64,000 bases of DNA, taken from Croceicoccus marinus. GTDB taxonomy: Bacteria; Pseudomonadota; Alphaproteobacteria; Sphingomonadales; Sphingomonadaceae. Positions 24,216-32,963 of this stretch are shown here, piece by piece. The notes below the pieces were generated by a model, which was given only the letters and a program-made list of their open reading frames with translations, did not search any database and was not told where the DNA came from. The number at the start of each line of letters is the position of its first letter. The stretch's first letter is position 1. A program made the translations under genes and the position numbers. The stretch covers positions 558,001-622,000 of the forward strand of contig NZ_CP019603.1 of assembly GCF_001661675.2 (NCBI RefSeq), read 5' to 3'.

Positions 24216-25270
24216 GCCGCCGCACGCTTTCGCTCGCGCCCGGCGCGGGCGATGCGCTGGCGGGCCAGTCGATCGGCGGCCCGGTGAGGGGGCAGCGCAT
24301 TGGCATCGGCAAGGTCCAGCACGGCGGCCAGGCGGCGGGGCGTGTCCTCCACCCGGCGCGCTGCTTCGGCGGCGGTCCAGCCCAGATGCTCTGCCGCGAC
24401 ATTGATGATGCCGCCTGCGTTCACGACATAGTCCGGCGCATAGAGCACGCCGCGCCGCGCCAGCAGATCGCCGTCATCGGGCGCGGCAAGGACATTGTTC
24501 GCCGCTCCGCAGACCAGTTTTGCGCGCAGCAGCGGCACGCTGCGACTGTCCAACACGCCGCCCAGCGCGCAAGGCGCGAAGATGTCAGCCTCTGCCGCGA
24601 CGATGTCGCCGGGCTGGACGATGCGTGCACCGAACTCGCGAGCAGCCGCCTCGGCGCGGTCCGCATCGACGTCGGCCACGACCAGTTTCGCGCCCGCTTC
24701 GTGCAGATCGCGGCACAGATGCGCGCCGACATGGCCCAGCCCCTGCACCGCGACCGTCAGCCCGGCCAGATCGCTGCCCAGCCGCCGCGCGGCGAGCTGC
24801 ATCGCCAGGAACACGCCCCGCGCGGTCCATGGCGAGGGATCGCCGCCGGGTTTTCCCTCCGCCGCGTCCAGCCCCGCGACATGGCGCGTCTCGCCCCGCA
24901 CGATGGTCATGTCCGCGACCGATGTGCCGACGTCCTCCGCGGTCAGATAATCGCCGCCCAGCGCTTCGACGGCGCGGCCGAAGGCGCGCATCAGCGCGTC
25001 CCGGTTGAACGGGCCGGCGGGCATGGCGATCACCGACTTGCCGCCGCCGAGCGGCAGTTCCGCCAGCGCGTTCTTGTAGGCCATCCCCTCGGCCAGCCGC
25101 ACCGCGTCTGCCATCATCGCCGCGTCGCTGTCATAGCGCCAGAACCGGCACCCGCCCGCCGCTGGGCCCAGGCGCGTCGAATGCAGCACGATCACGCCGC
25201 GCAGCCCGCTGGCGGGATCGGCGATGGGGATCACCGTCTCGGGCGGATGGGCGGGGGATGGATCGTTCAT
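24212..25270 (-). CDS. Glu/Leu/Phe/Val dehydrogenase family protein
   Basis: A 352-residue cytosolic enzyme of the leucine/phenylalanine dehydrogenase branch. It has the catalytic-lysine region AEGMAYKNALAELPLGGGKSVI, the NAD-binding Rossmann motif GLGHVGAHL and Asn-rich CGAANNVL. It deaminates a branched-chain or aromatic L-amino acid to the 2-oxo acid with NAD reduction, or the reverse; the substrate cannot be set by eye. ATG 25270 is preferred because AGGAGA lies just upstream, while the in-frame ATG at 25297 lacks one. It is divergent from an Lrp/AsnC gene, its probable regulator. Confidence 0.82.
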   Translation of the reverse strand: MNDPSPAHPPETVIPIADPASGLRGVIVLHSTRLGPAAGGCRFWRYDSDAAMMADAVRLAEGMAYKNALAELPLGGGKSVIAMPAGPFNRDALMRAFGRAVEALGGDYLTAEDVGTSVADMTIVRGETRHVAGLDAAEGKPGGDPSPWTARGVFLAMQLAARRLGSDLAGLTVAVQGLGHVGAHLCRDLHEAGAKLVVADVDADRAEAAAREFGARIVQPGDIVAAEADIFAPCALGGVLDSRSVPLLRAKLVCGAANNVLAAPDDGDLLARRGVLYAPDYVVNAGGIINVAAEHLGWTAAEAARRVEDTPRRLAAVLDLADANALPPHRAADRLARQRIARAGRERKRAAA

Positions 25271-25362
25271 TTTTGCGTCTCCTGTCTGATGGGGCATGAT
25301 CGCCCATGCGGCGGGGAAAGTCCGACCTCATTTGCGGCGAAGGGCGGATATACGGGTGGATT

Positions 25363-25380
25363 TCACCGACCCTGCGGTGA
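25363..25380. promoter_or_regulatory. Palindrome upstream of the Lrp/AsnC gene
   Basis: TCACCG-ACCCTG-CGGTGA is a perfect 6-bp inverted repeat with a 6-nt spacer, 12 nt before the Lrp/AsnC start and in the region divergent from the dehydrogenase. It is a candidate operator for the Lrp-type regulator. Confidence 0.4.
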
Positions 25381-25392
25381 TAAGCGAAATGG

Positions 25393-25857
25393 ATGACCGA
25401 CATGCTCGATCCCTTCGAACGAAAGATCCTGGCCGAATTGCAGCGCGATGCCAGTCTGACCACGGCAGAGCTGGCCAAGCGCGTGGGCCTGTCCGCCTCG
25501 CCCTGCTGGCGGCGGGTGGAGCGGCTGGAGAAGGAGGGCATCATCGCCCGCCGCGTGGCATTGGTCGACCGGCGCAAGATCGGCCTCAACACCCAGGTCT
25601 TTGCCCAGGTGAAGCTGAGCGCGCACGGCCACGCGCATCTGGACGAGTTCACCCGCGCCATCGCCGAGCTGCCCGAAGTGCTGGAAGCCTATGTGCTGAT
25701 CGGCGTGTTCGATTTCATGCTGCGTATCGTGACCAGGGACATCGACGCCTATGAACGGCTGTTCTTCGACAGGCTATCGAAGATCCCCGGCGTGCAGGAA
25801 ATCAACTCGACCGTGGCGCTGTCCGAGATCAAGTCGACCACCGCGCTGCCGGTTTAA
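25393..25857 (+). CDS. Lrp/AsnC-family transcriptional regulator
   Basis: A 154-residue regulator with an N-terminal AsnC-type helix-turn-helix (LDPFERKILAELQRDASLTTAELAKRVGLSASPCWRRV in successive blocks, about 4-45) and a C-terminal RAM/ACT-like amino-acid-binding domain (VLEAYVLIGVFDFMLRIV, PGVQEINSTVALSEIK). It is divergent from the dehydrogenase gene and probably controls it in response to an amino acid. The ATG at 25393 matches family length; a second ATG at 25402 is possible. Confidence 0.88.
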   Translation: MTDMLDPFERKILAELQRDASLTTAELAKRVGLSASPCWRRVERLEKEGIIARRVALVDRRKIGLNTQVFAQVKLSAHGHAHLDEFTRAIAELPEVLEAYVLIGVFDFMLRIVTRDIDAYERLFFDRLSKIPGVQEINSTVALSEIKSTTALPV

Positions 25858-25874
25858 TGCACTGAGGGGGCGGG

Positions 25875-27500
25875 CTAGATCAGTCCGCGCCCGTCGAGCC
25901 GCACGACCGGGATCATGTCGCCATCACGCGCGGGCGGTATCGTCAGTTCCAGCGCATCCCCGCTGCGCCGGAACCGCACGTCGCGCCCGTCGTTCAGCCG
26001 CGCGCGTTCGATCCGCGCCGATGGTAGCTGCCCCTCGCCCAGAGCGGTAATGCGGACCGGGCTATCGGGCCATTCCAGCACCGCGACATGCAGCGCGCCG
26101 TCCTTCACCGTAAAGCGCACGTCCTGCGGCGTGAAGAAGGTGTCGCCCTCGGTATGCATGCCCGCCTGCACCTGCGTCGGGCCGTCGCCATAGATGCGCC
26201 ACGGGCGCGAACCGTGGATCGACGCCTCTCCGTTCAGCGCCATCCATGCGGTGATGCCGTCGAGGATCTTCTCCTCCTCGGCATCGATGGTGCCGTCGCC
26301 GCGCATCGGGATGGACAGCAGCAGGTTGCCGTTCTTGGCCACCACGTCGCACAGGCGCTGGATCACCTGTTTCGCCGGAACATAGCTTTTGTTCAGGAAC
26401 CGGCTGCGGTTGTAGTGCCAGTCGCCGATGCAGGTGCAGGTCTGCCAGGGCTGGTCGCGCAGCCGGTCGCTCCAGCCGCGCTCGACATCCTCGACCAGGG
26501 CCTCGCGCTGGAAGGCGGAGAGGACCTTGGCGGTCAGCACCACGTCGATGTCGCCCCCGCGTTCCAGCGCGCGCGAGTAGTAATGCGCCAGCGCCTCGAC
26601 CCCGACGGGTCCGAAGGGCAGGCCGTAATCGTCCATGTAGATGATGTCGGGCCGGTATCTGTCGACGATCTCGTTCGAGCGCAGCAGCCATTTGGCTACG
26701 AAGGCAAGATTGCCGGGCGGTGCGAATTCCATCCAGCGGCCGCTATGCGTGTCGTGCCATGCGTTCATCGCCTCTATCGAGGTGATACCCGGCGGCGGGG
26801 CCATGGTCGCACCGGTGTAGAGTTCCTGCGGATCCAGCCCCTCCCACCAGGTGCCGCGCCCGTCTTCCTTGCGGAGCCGCCACGCATCGTAGCGAACGCC
26901 CGCCAGCGGCCCTTCGGGATCATAGCCATAGGCGGTCTGCCACCAGTGCCACGCATGGCTGATATGGTTGCTGACGCCAAAGCGCAGCCCTTCGCCCCGC
27001 ACGATCCTTTCCCAGGTGCCGACGATGTCGCGTTTCGGCCCGACGCGCAGCGTGTTCCATGCATGATGCGAGCTGTCGAAGCAGTCGAGATTGTCGTGAT
27101 GCGCGCCAAGGCTCATGAAATATCTGGCGCCCGCGGCCTTGTAGCGGCGGACCAGATATTCCGGGTCCCACGCCTCGGCCTTCCAGCGGTTCTCGATCTC
27201 CATGAAGCCGGTTTCGGACGGGTGCCCATAGGTCTTCACATGATGTTCGTACATCGGATGGCCCTGAAGATACATCAGCCGTCCGTACCAGTCGCCCTGT
27301 TCGGGCACGCATTGCGCGGACCAGTGCGCCCAGATGCCGAACTTGGCGTCGCGGAACCAGTCGGGCACGCGATAGGCCCCGGCCAGCGCCGACCAGTTGG
27401 AGGGGATCGCGCCGGCGCGGGCGACGCCGGGCAGGGTCGCGGCGGGAATGGCGGCCATTCCGGCCAGCGCCGAGCGGCGGGAGATCGGGAAGCCGCGCAT
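25875..27500 (-). CDS. GH29 alpha-L-fucosidase
   Basis: A 541-residue exported enzyme with an N-terminal signal containing SRRSALAG, compatible with Tat export. The GH29 barrel is visible from PDWFRDAKFGIWAHWSAQCVPEQGDWYGR through the histidines of MSLGAHHDNLDCFDS. The likely nucleophile is Asp290/291 in DIIYMDDYG. LSIPMRGDGTIDAEE matches the family end of the catalytic domain. It removes terminal alpha-L-fucose from side chains such as xyloglucan. ATG 27500 shares one base with the halogenase stop (TGATG), so the two are co-translated. Confidence 0.88.
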   Translation of the reverse strand: MRGFPISRRSALAGMAAIPAATLPGVARAGAIPSNWSALAGAYRVPDWFRDAKFGIWAHWSAQCVPEQGDWYGRLMYLQGHPMYEHHVKTYGHPSETGFMEIENRWKAEAWDPEYLVRRYKAAGARYFMSLGAHHDNLDCFDSSHHAWNTLRVGPKRDIVGTWERIVRGEGLRFGVSNHISHAWHWWQTAYGYDPEGPLAGVRYDAWRLRKEDGRGTWWEGLDPQELYTGATMAPPPGITSIEAMNAWHDTHSGRWMEFAPPGNLAFVAKWLLRSNEIVDRYRPDIIYMDDYGLPFGPVGVEALAHYYSRALERGGDIDVVLTAKVLSAFQREALVEDVERGWSDRLRDQPWQTCTCIGDWHYNRSRFLNKSYVPAKQVIQRLCDVVAKNGNLLLSIPMRGDGTIDAEEEKILDGITAWMALNGEASIHGSRPWRIYGDGPTQVQAGMHTEGDTFFTPQDVRFTVKDGALHVAVLEWPDSPVRITALGEGQLPSARIERARLNDGRDVRFRRSGDALELTIPPARDGDMIPVVRLDGRGLI

Positions 27501-28996
27501 CACGCCGCCTCTGCCGCGCAATGGGCGGCGATGAACTGGTCATGCGTGGGCATGGCTTCCACTCCGTTCTGCACCAGCTGCCGCATTCGGGTCAGTTGCG
27601 GCGCGATCTCTCCCTTCGGCATGGCGGCGGCGACCGGATCGGCGTTGCGCGGGCGCAGGCCCTGTCCCAGCATCACGGTCACCCAGCTGGTTTCGGTGAA
27701 CAGCTCGTCCGGCTTGATGAAGACGCGTCCGTGGCTGGCGAACAGGTCCATGCGCCGGCGCAGGCTGCCGGGCACCTCCATCGTGCGCATGTCGTTCCAG
27801 AAGTCGGAATCGTCCCGGCGCGTCTGGTGGTAGTGCAGGATGATGAAGTCGCGCACCTTTTCGAACTCGTCCGCCATGGTGCGGTTGTATTCGTCGATGT
27901 CGGCCTGCGCGAAGCCGCGGTCGGGGAACAGCGACATCAACGTGACGACACCCTGCTGGATCAGATGGATGCTGGTCGATTCCAGCGGCTCCAGAAAGCC
28001 GGAGGCGAGGCCCAGCGCCACCACGTTGCGGTCCCACATCTTCTGCCGCCTGCCGGTGGTGAAGCGCAGCGGCCGGGGATCGCCCGATGCCGGGCTGTCC
28101 AGCCCGTCCAGCAATTGCGCCGCCGCCTCGTCGTCCGAGAGATGCGCGCTGCAATAGACGTGGCCGTTGCCGGTGCGGTGCTGCAGCGGGATGCGCCAGC
28201 GCCAGCCAGCCTTGCCCGCGGTCGAGCGGGTATAGGGCGTGCGCGGCGTGACCGCTTGCGACGGAACGGCCAGCGCGCGGTCCATCGGCAGCCAGCGTGA
28301 CCAGTCGTCATATGCCGTGCCCAGCGCCTCGCCGATCAGCAGGCCGCGAAAGCCGGTGCAGTCGATGAAGAGATCGCCCTCGATCCGCCGATCCTGATCC
28401 AGCGCCAGCGCGGCGACATGGCCGCGATCGTCCAGTTCGACATGTTCGATGCGGCCCTGCACATGGCGCACGCCGCGCGCCGCCGCCTGTTCGCGCAGAA
28501 ATTCGGCATAGAGCGCCGCGTCGAAATGGAGGGCGTAGCTGAGGCGCGAGTGAATATGCTTGGGATCGGCCGAGGGGCGGGTGAAGCGCCCCTCGCGCGC
28601 GGCCGCCACCGTCATCGAATAATCGCCCAGCGGGGCATCGCCATGCAGCAGCCAGTGCTGGTGGAAAGAGACGCCGCGCAGGTTGGCGCCATAATGGCCG
28701 AACGGGTGGATATATCGTTCGCCCAGACCGCCCCAGTCGCGAAACTCGATCCCCAGCTTGAAGGTCGCGCCGGTGCGGCGGACCAGCTCATCCTCGTCCA
28801 GGCCGAGCAGGCGGTTGAGCGTCAGGATGGGGGGAATCGTCGCTTCGCCCACGCCGACCGTGCCGATCGAGGGCGATTCGACCAGCGTGATCGAAAGGTC
28901 CTGTGCGCCAAATGTCTTCGACATCACCGCCGCCGCCATCCAGCCCGCGGTGCCCCCGCCCGCGATCACCACCCGGCGGATCCCTTGCGATTCCAT
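27500..28996 (-). CDS. Tryptophan-halogenase-family flavoprotein
   Basis: A 498-residue protein with the FAD-binding motif GGGTAGW (13-19), the WxWxIP halogenase motif (GWRWRIPLQ), a Lys in the FKLGIEF segment (Lys80, position of the catalytic Lys79 of PrnA/RebH) and the GFLEPLESTSIHL helix carrying the conserved Glu. It should bind reduced FAD and could halogenate an aromatic substrate. Homologues beside TonB receptors in sugar-utilisation loci are common and mostly uncharacterised, so activity here is unproven. ATG 28996 has AGGAG upstream; it is divergent from the receptor and followed by the fucosidase. Confidence 0.85.
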   Translation of the reverse strand: MESQGIRRVVIAGGGTAGWMAAAVMSKTFGAQDLSITLVESPSIGTVGVGEATIPPILTLNRLLGLDEDELVRRTGATFKLGIEFRDWGGLGERYIHPFGHYGANLRGVSFHQHWLLHGDAPLGDYSMTVAAAREGRFTRPSADPKHIHSRLSYALHFDAALYAEFLREQAAARGVRHVQGRIEHVELDDRGHVAALALDQDRRIEGDLFIDCTGFRGLLIGEALGTAYDDWSRWLPMDRALAVPSQAVTPRTPYTRSTAGKAGWRWRIPLQHRTGNGHVYCSAHLSDDEAAAQLLDGLDSPASGDPRPLRFTTGRRQKMWDRNVVALGLASGFLEPLESTSIHLIQQGVVTLMSLFPDRGFAQADIDEYNRTMADEFEKVRDFIILHYHQTRRDDSDFWNDMRTMEVPGSLRRRMDLFASHGRVFIKPDELFTETSWVTVMLGQGLRPRNADPVAAAMPKGEIAPQLTRMRQLVQNGVEAMPTHDQFIAAHCAAEAA

Positions 28997-29047
28997 GCTC
29001 AGCCTCTCCTGTCTTTCGCGTGTCGATACACGGATGAAACACGCTTG

Positions 29048-29083
29048 TCTTGTGCATATATGAAAGCTATGATCACCTGTGCA
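29048..29083. promoter_or_regulatory. Paired operator sites between halogenase/fucosidase and receptor
   Basis: Two copies of the locus motif face each other: TGCATATATGAAA (29053-29065) and, on the minus strand, TGCACAGGTGATC (29083-29071), 5 nt apart. The first matches 12 of 13 bases of the site at 35227-35239. They lie between the divergent halogenase and receptor genes and probably control both. Confidence 0.55.
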
Positions 29084-29146
29084 TAATACGATCAATCGGA
29101 CCGTTGGCAGTCAGGCCAGGGAAACGGTTCCGGAGAGGAGACTGTA

Positions 29147-32038
29147 ATGAGGGGTACCGAGGGGGCGCTGTGCGGCGCGTCGAAGCTGGCCATCGTGCTG
29201 GCGGCCATGACGATGCCGGGCTTGGCCATTGCGCAGACGCAGCAGCCCGAAGCGGGGGACGATGCGGATTCGCCCGAAGAGGTCGCGAACCAGGATCTGA
29301 TCGTCGTCACCGGGCTGCGCCAGTCGCTCGAGACCTCGCAGGAGATCAAGCGCAATTCCGACCAGTTCGTCGATTCGATCACCGCGCAGGACATCGGCCG
29401 TCTGCCTGACGTGAACGTGGCGGAAGCGCTGCAGCGCGTATCGGGCGTGCAAATCACCCGCAACCGGGGCGAAGGCAACGCCATCGCCGTGCGCGGCCTC
29501 ACGCAGGTCCGGACCGAGTTGAACGGCCGCGACATTTTTCAGGCCAGCGGCGGACGCGGCCTGTCGTGGGACGAGGTCGGTTCCGAATTGCTGGCGGGCG
29601 TCGACGTCTACAAGAACCCCGCAGCCAACATGATCGAGGGCGGGCTTGCGGGCACCGTCAACCTGCGCACCCGCATGCCGTTCGATTCGCGCGACGAGAT
29701 CATCGCCGCCACCGGCGCGGTCACCTATTACGACCTGATCGGCGAAAGCGGGCAGCAGGCATCGGGTCTCTACAGCAATCGCTGGGACACGGGCATCGGC
29801 GAGATCGGCTTTCTTGCCAATATCGGCTATCAGACCACCAGCTTCCGCGAGGACAACGTGGTGGTGGAGCCGTTCTACCAGCACGGCCCGGCGGCGCCCG
29901 GCGTCCAGGGGCCTGTTCCCGGCTATGAGGACCAGACCGTGCTGCTGCCGCATGGCGGCGGGTTCTCGGTGGCCTATGGCGACCGCGAGCGCATCAGCGG
30001 GCTTGTCGCGCTGCAGTGGCGTCCGACCGACACCATCGAGTTCTATGGCCAGTATTTCCAGGCCGACTACGAATTCAACGAAGCGGGCGTGTCGTTCTTC
30101 TCGTACGGCTCCGACGTCGGCCCTTCGCCCGACCGCGAATTCACGGTGGACGAGGACGGGATCGTCCGCACCGGCTATCTCGATAATCCGAACTCGGATT
30201 CGGCGACGCTGGGCACCAATCGCGATACCAGCACGTCCGAGATTTCGGGCGGGATGATCTGGGATCTGGCCCCGAACCTCAAGCTGCAGATCGATTACCA
30301 GCACATCGATTCGACGGTCGAGGCAAGGACGCTGAACCTGACGGCCAGCGCGATCAATCCGCGCACCGGGCTTGCCGGCATCGGCCAGGACTACGACTTC
30401 TTCTTCGACATCAACGGCGACGTGCCGGTCTTCCAGTCGACGACGCCCGGCTATTACGCCGATCTGTCGAATTATGCCGTGACCGCGATCCTGCCCTATG
30501 CCGAGGAAAACGACGCCAATGCCGATGCATTGCGCGCGGACCTGACGTGGGATTTCGATGAGGGCGGCTTCCTCGACGAGCTGCAGGTCGGCACCCGCTA
30601 TACCGACAAGAGCGCGATCAACCGCAACACGACCTATGGCACATGGACCGGCGTGGGTTCCTGCGCCAACTGGTCGTCGCCGGAAAATTGCTATCGCCTG
30701 TCGGACTTCCCGCAATATGCCGAGCGCAACCGGTACCAGTCGGACCTGCTGCGCGGCGATGCGGCCGACACGGTGTTCGGGCCGGTGTGGCAATTCTCGG
30801 ACGCGCTGTCGGCCAATCCGCAAGCCGCCTTCGATGCGTTCGAGGAGATCAGCGGGACCAGGTTCTCGTTCCGCCCCTATGATTCGCCCGACGCCTTTCT
30901 GGGCACCATCGACGAGAAGACCTACGCGGCCTATGCGCGGCTGGGCTTTGGGGGAGAGCTGGCGGCGCTGCCGTTCGACGGCAACGTCGGGCTGCGCTTC
31001 GTGCGGACCGAAACCGGGGCGCAGGGGCGGCGCGTGCTGACCTTCCGCGATCCGACCGATCCGACCACTTCGCTTACCCTGGACGAGGATTTCGGCGGCG
31101 GCCAGGACTACGACAAGTGGCTGCCCAGCGCGAACATGCGCGTCTATCTTACCGACGAGCTGATCCTGCGGGCGGCATTCTCGAAGAACTTCTCGCGCCC
31201 ATCGTTCGACCAGCTGAATCCGCAGTTCAACCTGGGCGTCAGCTATGCCGACGGCAATTCGTCGATCCCGCAGCTGGTCGATCCCAACCAGCCCTATGAT
31301 CCCGACACCAATCCCTATGTCGGCACGGGCACCGCGCGCGGCGATCCGAACCTGCTGCCAGAGGATTCGACCAGCTACGACCTCGCGCTCGAATGGTATT
31401 TCGATTCCTCGGGCTATGTCTATCTCACCGGCTTCAACAAGGACATCAAGAACCTGCTGGTGCTGCGTCCCTCGGCCCCGTTCCGCGAGGACGTGCCGGA
31501 CGTGGGCGTGGTGCAGTTCAATGCCGAGCGGTGGATCAACGAGGCCAGCGGCTATGTGCGCGGCTTCGAGGTGGGCGGACAGGCGTTCGCCAGCTTCCTG
31601 CCGGCCCCTTTCGACGGGCTGGGCCTGCAGGCGAACTACACGTTTGCGGACAGCGACGCGGGCCAGACCGCTGCGGGCGACATCAACAGCGTCACGCAGA
31701 TCTCGGTTCCGCTGAACAATCTGTCGAAGCACAGCTACAACCTTGTCGGCCTGTTCGACAAGGGACCGGTGGAAATCCGCGTCGCCTATAACTGGCGGGG
31801 CGAATATCTGCAGGGCACGGCGAACACCGGCACGCAGAACCTGCCGATCTTCGGCGACAGCTTCGGCATCCTGGATGCGTCCTTCACCCTCGACGTGACC
31901 GAGCGGTTCGCGATCACCGTGGATGCGCAGAACATCCTCGATACCGCGATCACGACCCATCAGGTCTTCGACGAGAGACCGCGCGACTACAAGATCAACG
32001 ACCGGCGCTTCTCGATCAGGACGCGCGTTCTTTTCTAA
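29147..32038 (+). CDS. TonB-dependent receptor of the glycan locus
   Basis: A 963-residue receptor of the Xanthomonas/Caulobacter type. It has a signal peptide (to AIAQ, about residue 29), IVVTGLRQSLETSQEIKR (TonB-box and start of plug), a plug with DVNVAEALQRVSGVQITRNRGEGNAIAVRGL and an ELNGRDIF segment, then a long barrel ending FSIRTRVLF with terminal Phe. Such receptors import oligosaccharides. The divergent fucosidase and nearby GH74/GH31/GH35/GH3 genes suggest xyloglucan oligosaccharides. ATG 29147 has GGAGAGGAG upstream, and an intrinsic terminator follows at 32053. Confidence 0.92.
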   Translation: MRGTEGALCGASKLAIVLAAMTMPGLAIAQTQQPEAGDDADSPEEVANQDLIVVTGLRQSLETSQEIKRNSDQFVDSITAQDIGRLPDVNVAEALQRVSGVQITRNRGEGNAIAVRGLTQVRTELNGRDIFQASGGRGLSWDEVGSELLAGVDVYKNPAANMIEGGLAGTVNLRTRMPFDSRDEIIAATGAVTYYDLIGESGQQASGLYSNRWDTGIGEIGFLANIGYQTTSFREDNVVVEPFYQHGPAAPGVQGPVPGYEDQTVLLPHGGGFSVAYGDRERISGLVALQWRPTDTIEFYGQYFQADYEFNEAGVSFFSYGSDVGPSPDREFTVDEDGIVRTGYLDNPNSDSATLGTNRDTSTSEISGGMIWDLAPNLKLQIDYQHIDSTVEARTLNLTASAINPRTGLAGIGQDYDFFFDINGDVPVFQSTTPGYYADLSNYAVTAILPYAEENDANADALRADLTWDFDEGGFLDELQVGTRYTDKSAINRNTTYGTWTGVGSCANWSSPENCYRLSDFPQYAERNRYQSDLLRGDAADTVFGPVWQFSDALSANPQAAFDAFEEISGTRFSFRPYDSPDAFLGTIDEKTYAAYARLGFGGELAALPFDGNVGLRFVRTETGAQGRRVLTFRDPTDPTTSLTLDEDFGGGQDYDKWLPSANMRVYLTDELILRAAFSKNFSRPSFDQLNPQFNLGVSYADGNSSIPQLVDPNQPYDPDTNPYVGTGTARGDPNLLPEDSTSYDLALEWYFDSSGYVYLTGFNKDIKNLLVLRPSAPFREDVPDVGVVQFNAERWINEASGYVRGFEVGGQAFASFLPAPFDGLGLQANYTFADSDAGQTAAGDINSVTQISVPLNNLSKHSYNLVGLFDKGPVEIRVAYNWRGEYLQGTANTGTQNLPIFGDSFGILDASFTLDVTERFAITVDAQNILDTAITTHQVFDERPRDYKINDRRFSIRTRVLF

Positions 32039-32052
32039 AGGCTCTCCCCTGG

Positions 32053-32089
32053 CCGGGCCGCCCCTTGGGGCTGGCCCGGTCTTCTTTTT
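32053..32089 (+). terminator. Rho-independent terminator after the receptor gene
   Basis: CCGGGCC-GCCCC, a TT turn and GGGGC-T-GGCCCGG form a stem of 12 pairs with a single bulge, followed by TCTTCTTTTT. It starts 15 nt after the stop. It is the clearest intrinsic terminator in the window and separates the receptor from the IclR gene. Confidence 0.9.
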
Positions 32090-32163
32090 CGGCATAGTCA
32101 ATGGAACGGCGCGCGTCTGCCGATCGGCTGACTGCGCGGTCGCCGCGTTGACAGGAGGGGAAC

Positions 32164-32952
32164 TTGGGCCAGGACCAGACCGAGGACGAACAGGAGCGGC
32201 GCTACAAGGCGCCGGCGCTGGAGAAGGGGCTCGACATCCTCGAACTGCTGTCGAATACCGCCGAACCGTTGAGCCTGAGCGCCATCGTGGCGCGGCTGGG
32301 CCGCAGCCATGGCGAATTGTTCCGCATGGTTCAGGTGCTGCAATTCCGCGGCTATCTTCAACTGGACGAGGCGAACGAGGGCTATCGCCTGACCGACCGG
32401 CTGTTTTCGCTGGGCATGCAGCAACCGCGCACGCGGAACCTGGTCGAGACCGCGCTGCCGGTGATGCGCCGGCTGTCGCAGGAAGTCGGCCAGTCCTGCC
32501 ACCTTGCATTGCATTCGCAGGGTGAGATCGTGGTCGTGGCGCGCATGGAATCGAGCGAGCAACTGGGCTTCACCGTGCGGGTCGGTTATCGCAAGCCGCT
32601 CCACCGGGCGGCGTCGGGCGCAGTGCTCTATGCCTTCCAGCCTGACGAGATACGCAGGAACTGGGATGTGCAGATGGACCCGGAGCTGACCGGCGATGAG
32701 CGGCGGGCCTTTCTGGACAGGGTCGCGAGCGTGCGCGAGCGCGGAATGGAAATCGTTGCCAGCAGCTATGTCGATGGGGTCACCGACCTGTCCGCGCCGC
32801 TGCTGCGGGGCGGTGTCGCGGCAGGGGCGCTGACAATGCCGTTCCTCAACAAGCGGGATCCGGCGGTCACGCAGGAAGACGCGGCGGTGAAAGTGGTCGA
32901 GGCGGCAGAGGAAATCTCGCACCAGCTGGTCGAGAACGACAGCAAGTCCTGA
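32164..32952 (+). CDS. IclR-family transcriptional regulator
   Basis: A 262-residue regulator with an N-terminal winged helix (about 15-75; ALEKGLDILELLSNTAEPLSLSAIVARLGRS in successive segments) and an IclR effector domain (LVETALPVMRRLSQEVGQSCHLAL, HRAASGAVLYAF). The start is TTG at 32164, fixed by AGGAGGGG immediately upstream. It lies between the receptor and the fucose genes. The palindrome found before all three divergent glycan operons is its likely target, with a sugar acid or sugar as effector (inference). Confidence 0.87.
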   Translation: MGQDQTEDEQERRYKAPALEKGLDILELLSNTAEPLSLSAIVARLGRSHGELFRMVQVLQFRGYLQLDEANEGYRLTDRLFSLGMQQPRTRNLVETALPVMRRLSQEVGQSCHLALHSQGEIVVVARMESSEQLGFTVRVGYRKPLHRAASGAVLYAFQPDEIRRNWDVQMDPELTGDERRAFLDRVASVRERGMEIVASSYVDGVTDLSAPLLRGGVAAGALTMPFLNKRDPAVTQEDAAVKVVEAAEEISHQLVENDSKS

Positions 32953-32963
32953 ACCTCCGCGCG

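Noticed and set aside
29111..32509. 1132-codon open frame antisense to the TonB receptor and IclR genes
   Set aside because: It is a GC-driven antisense frame with no domain pattern, Arg/Gly/Asp/Val-biased composition and no start context. The plus-strand receptor has clear family motifs throughout.
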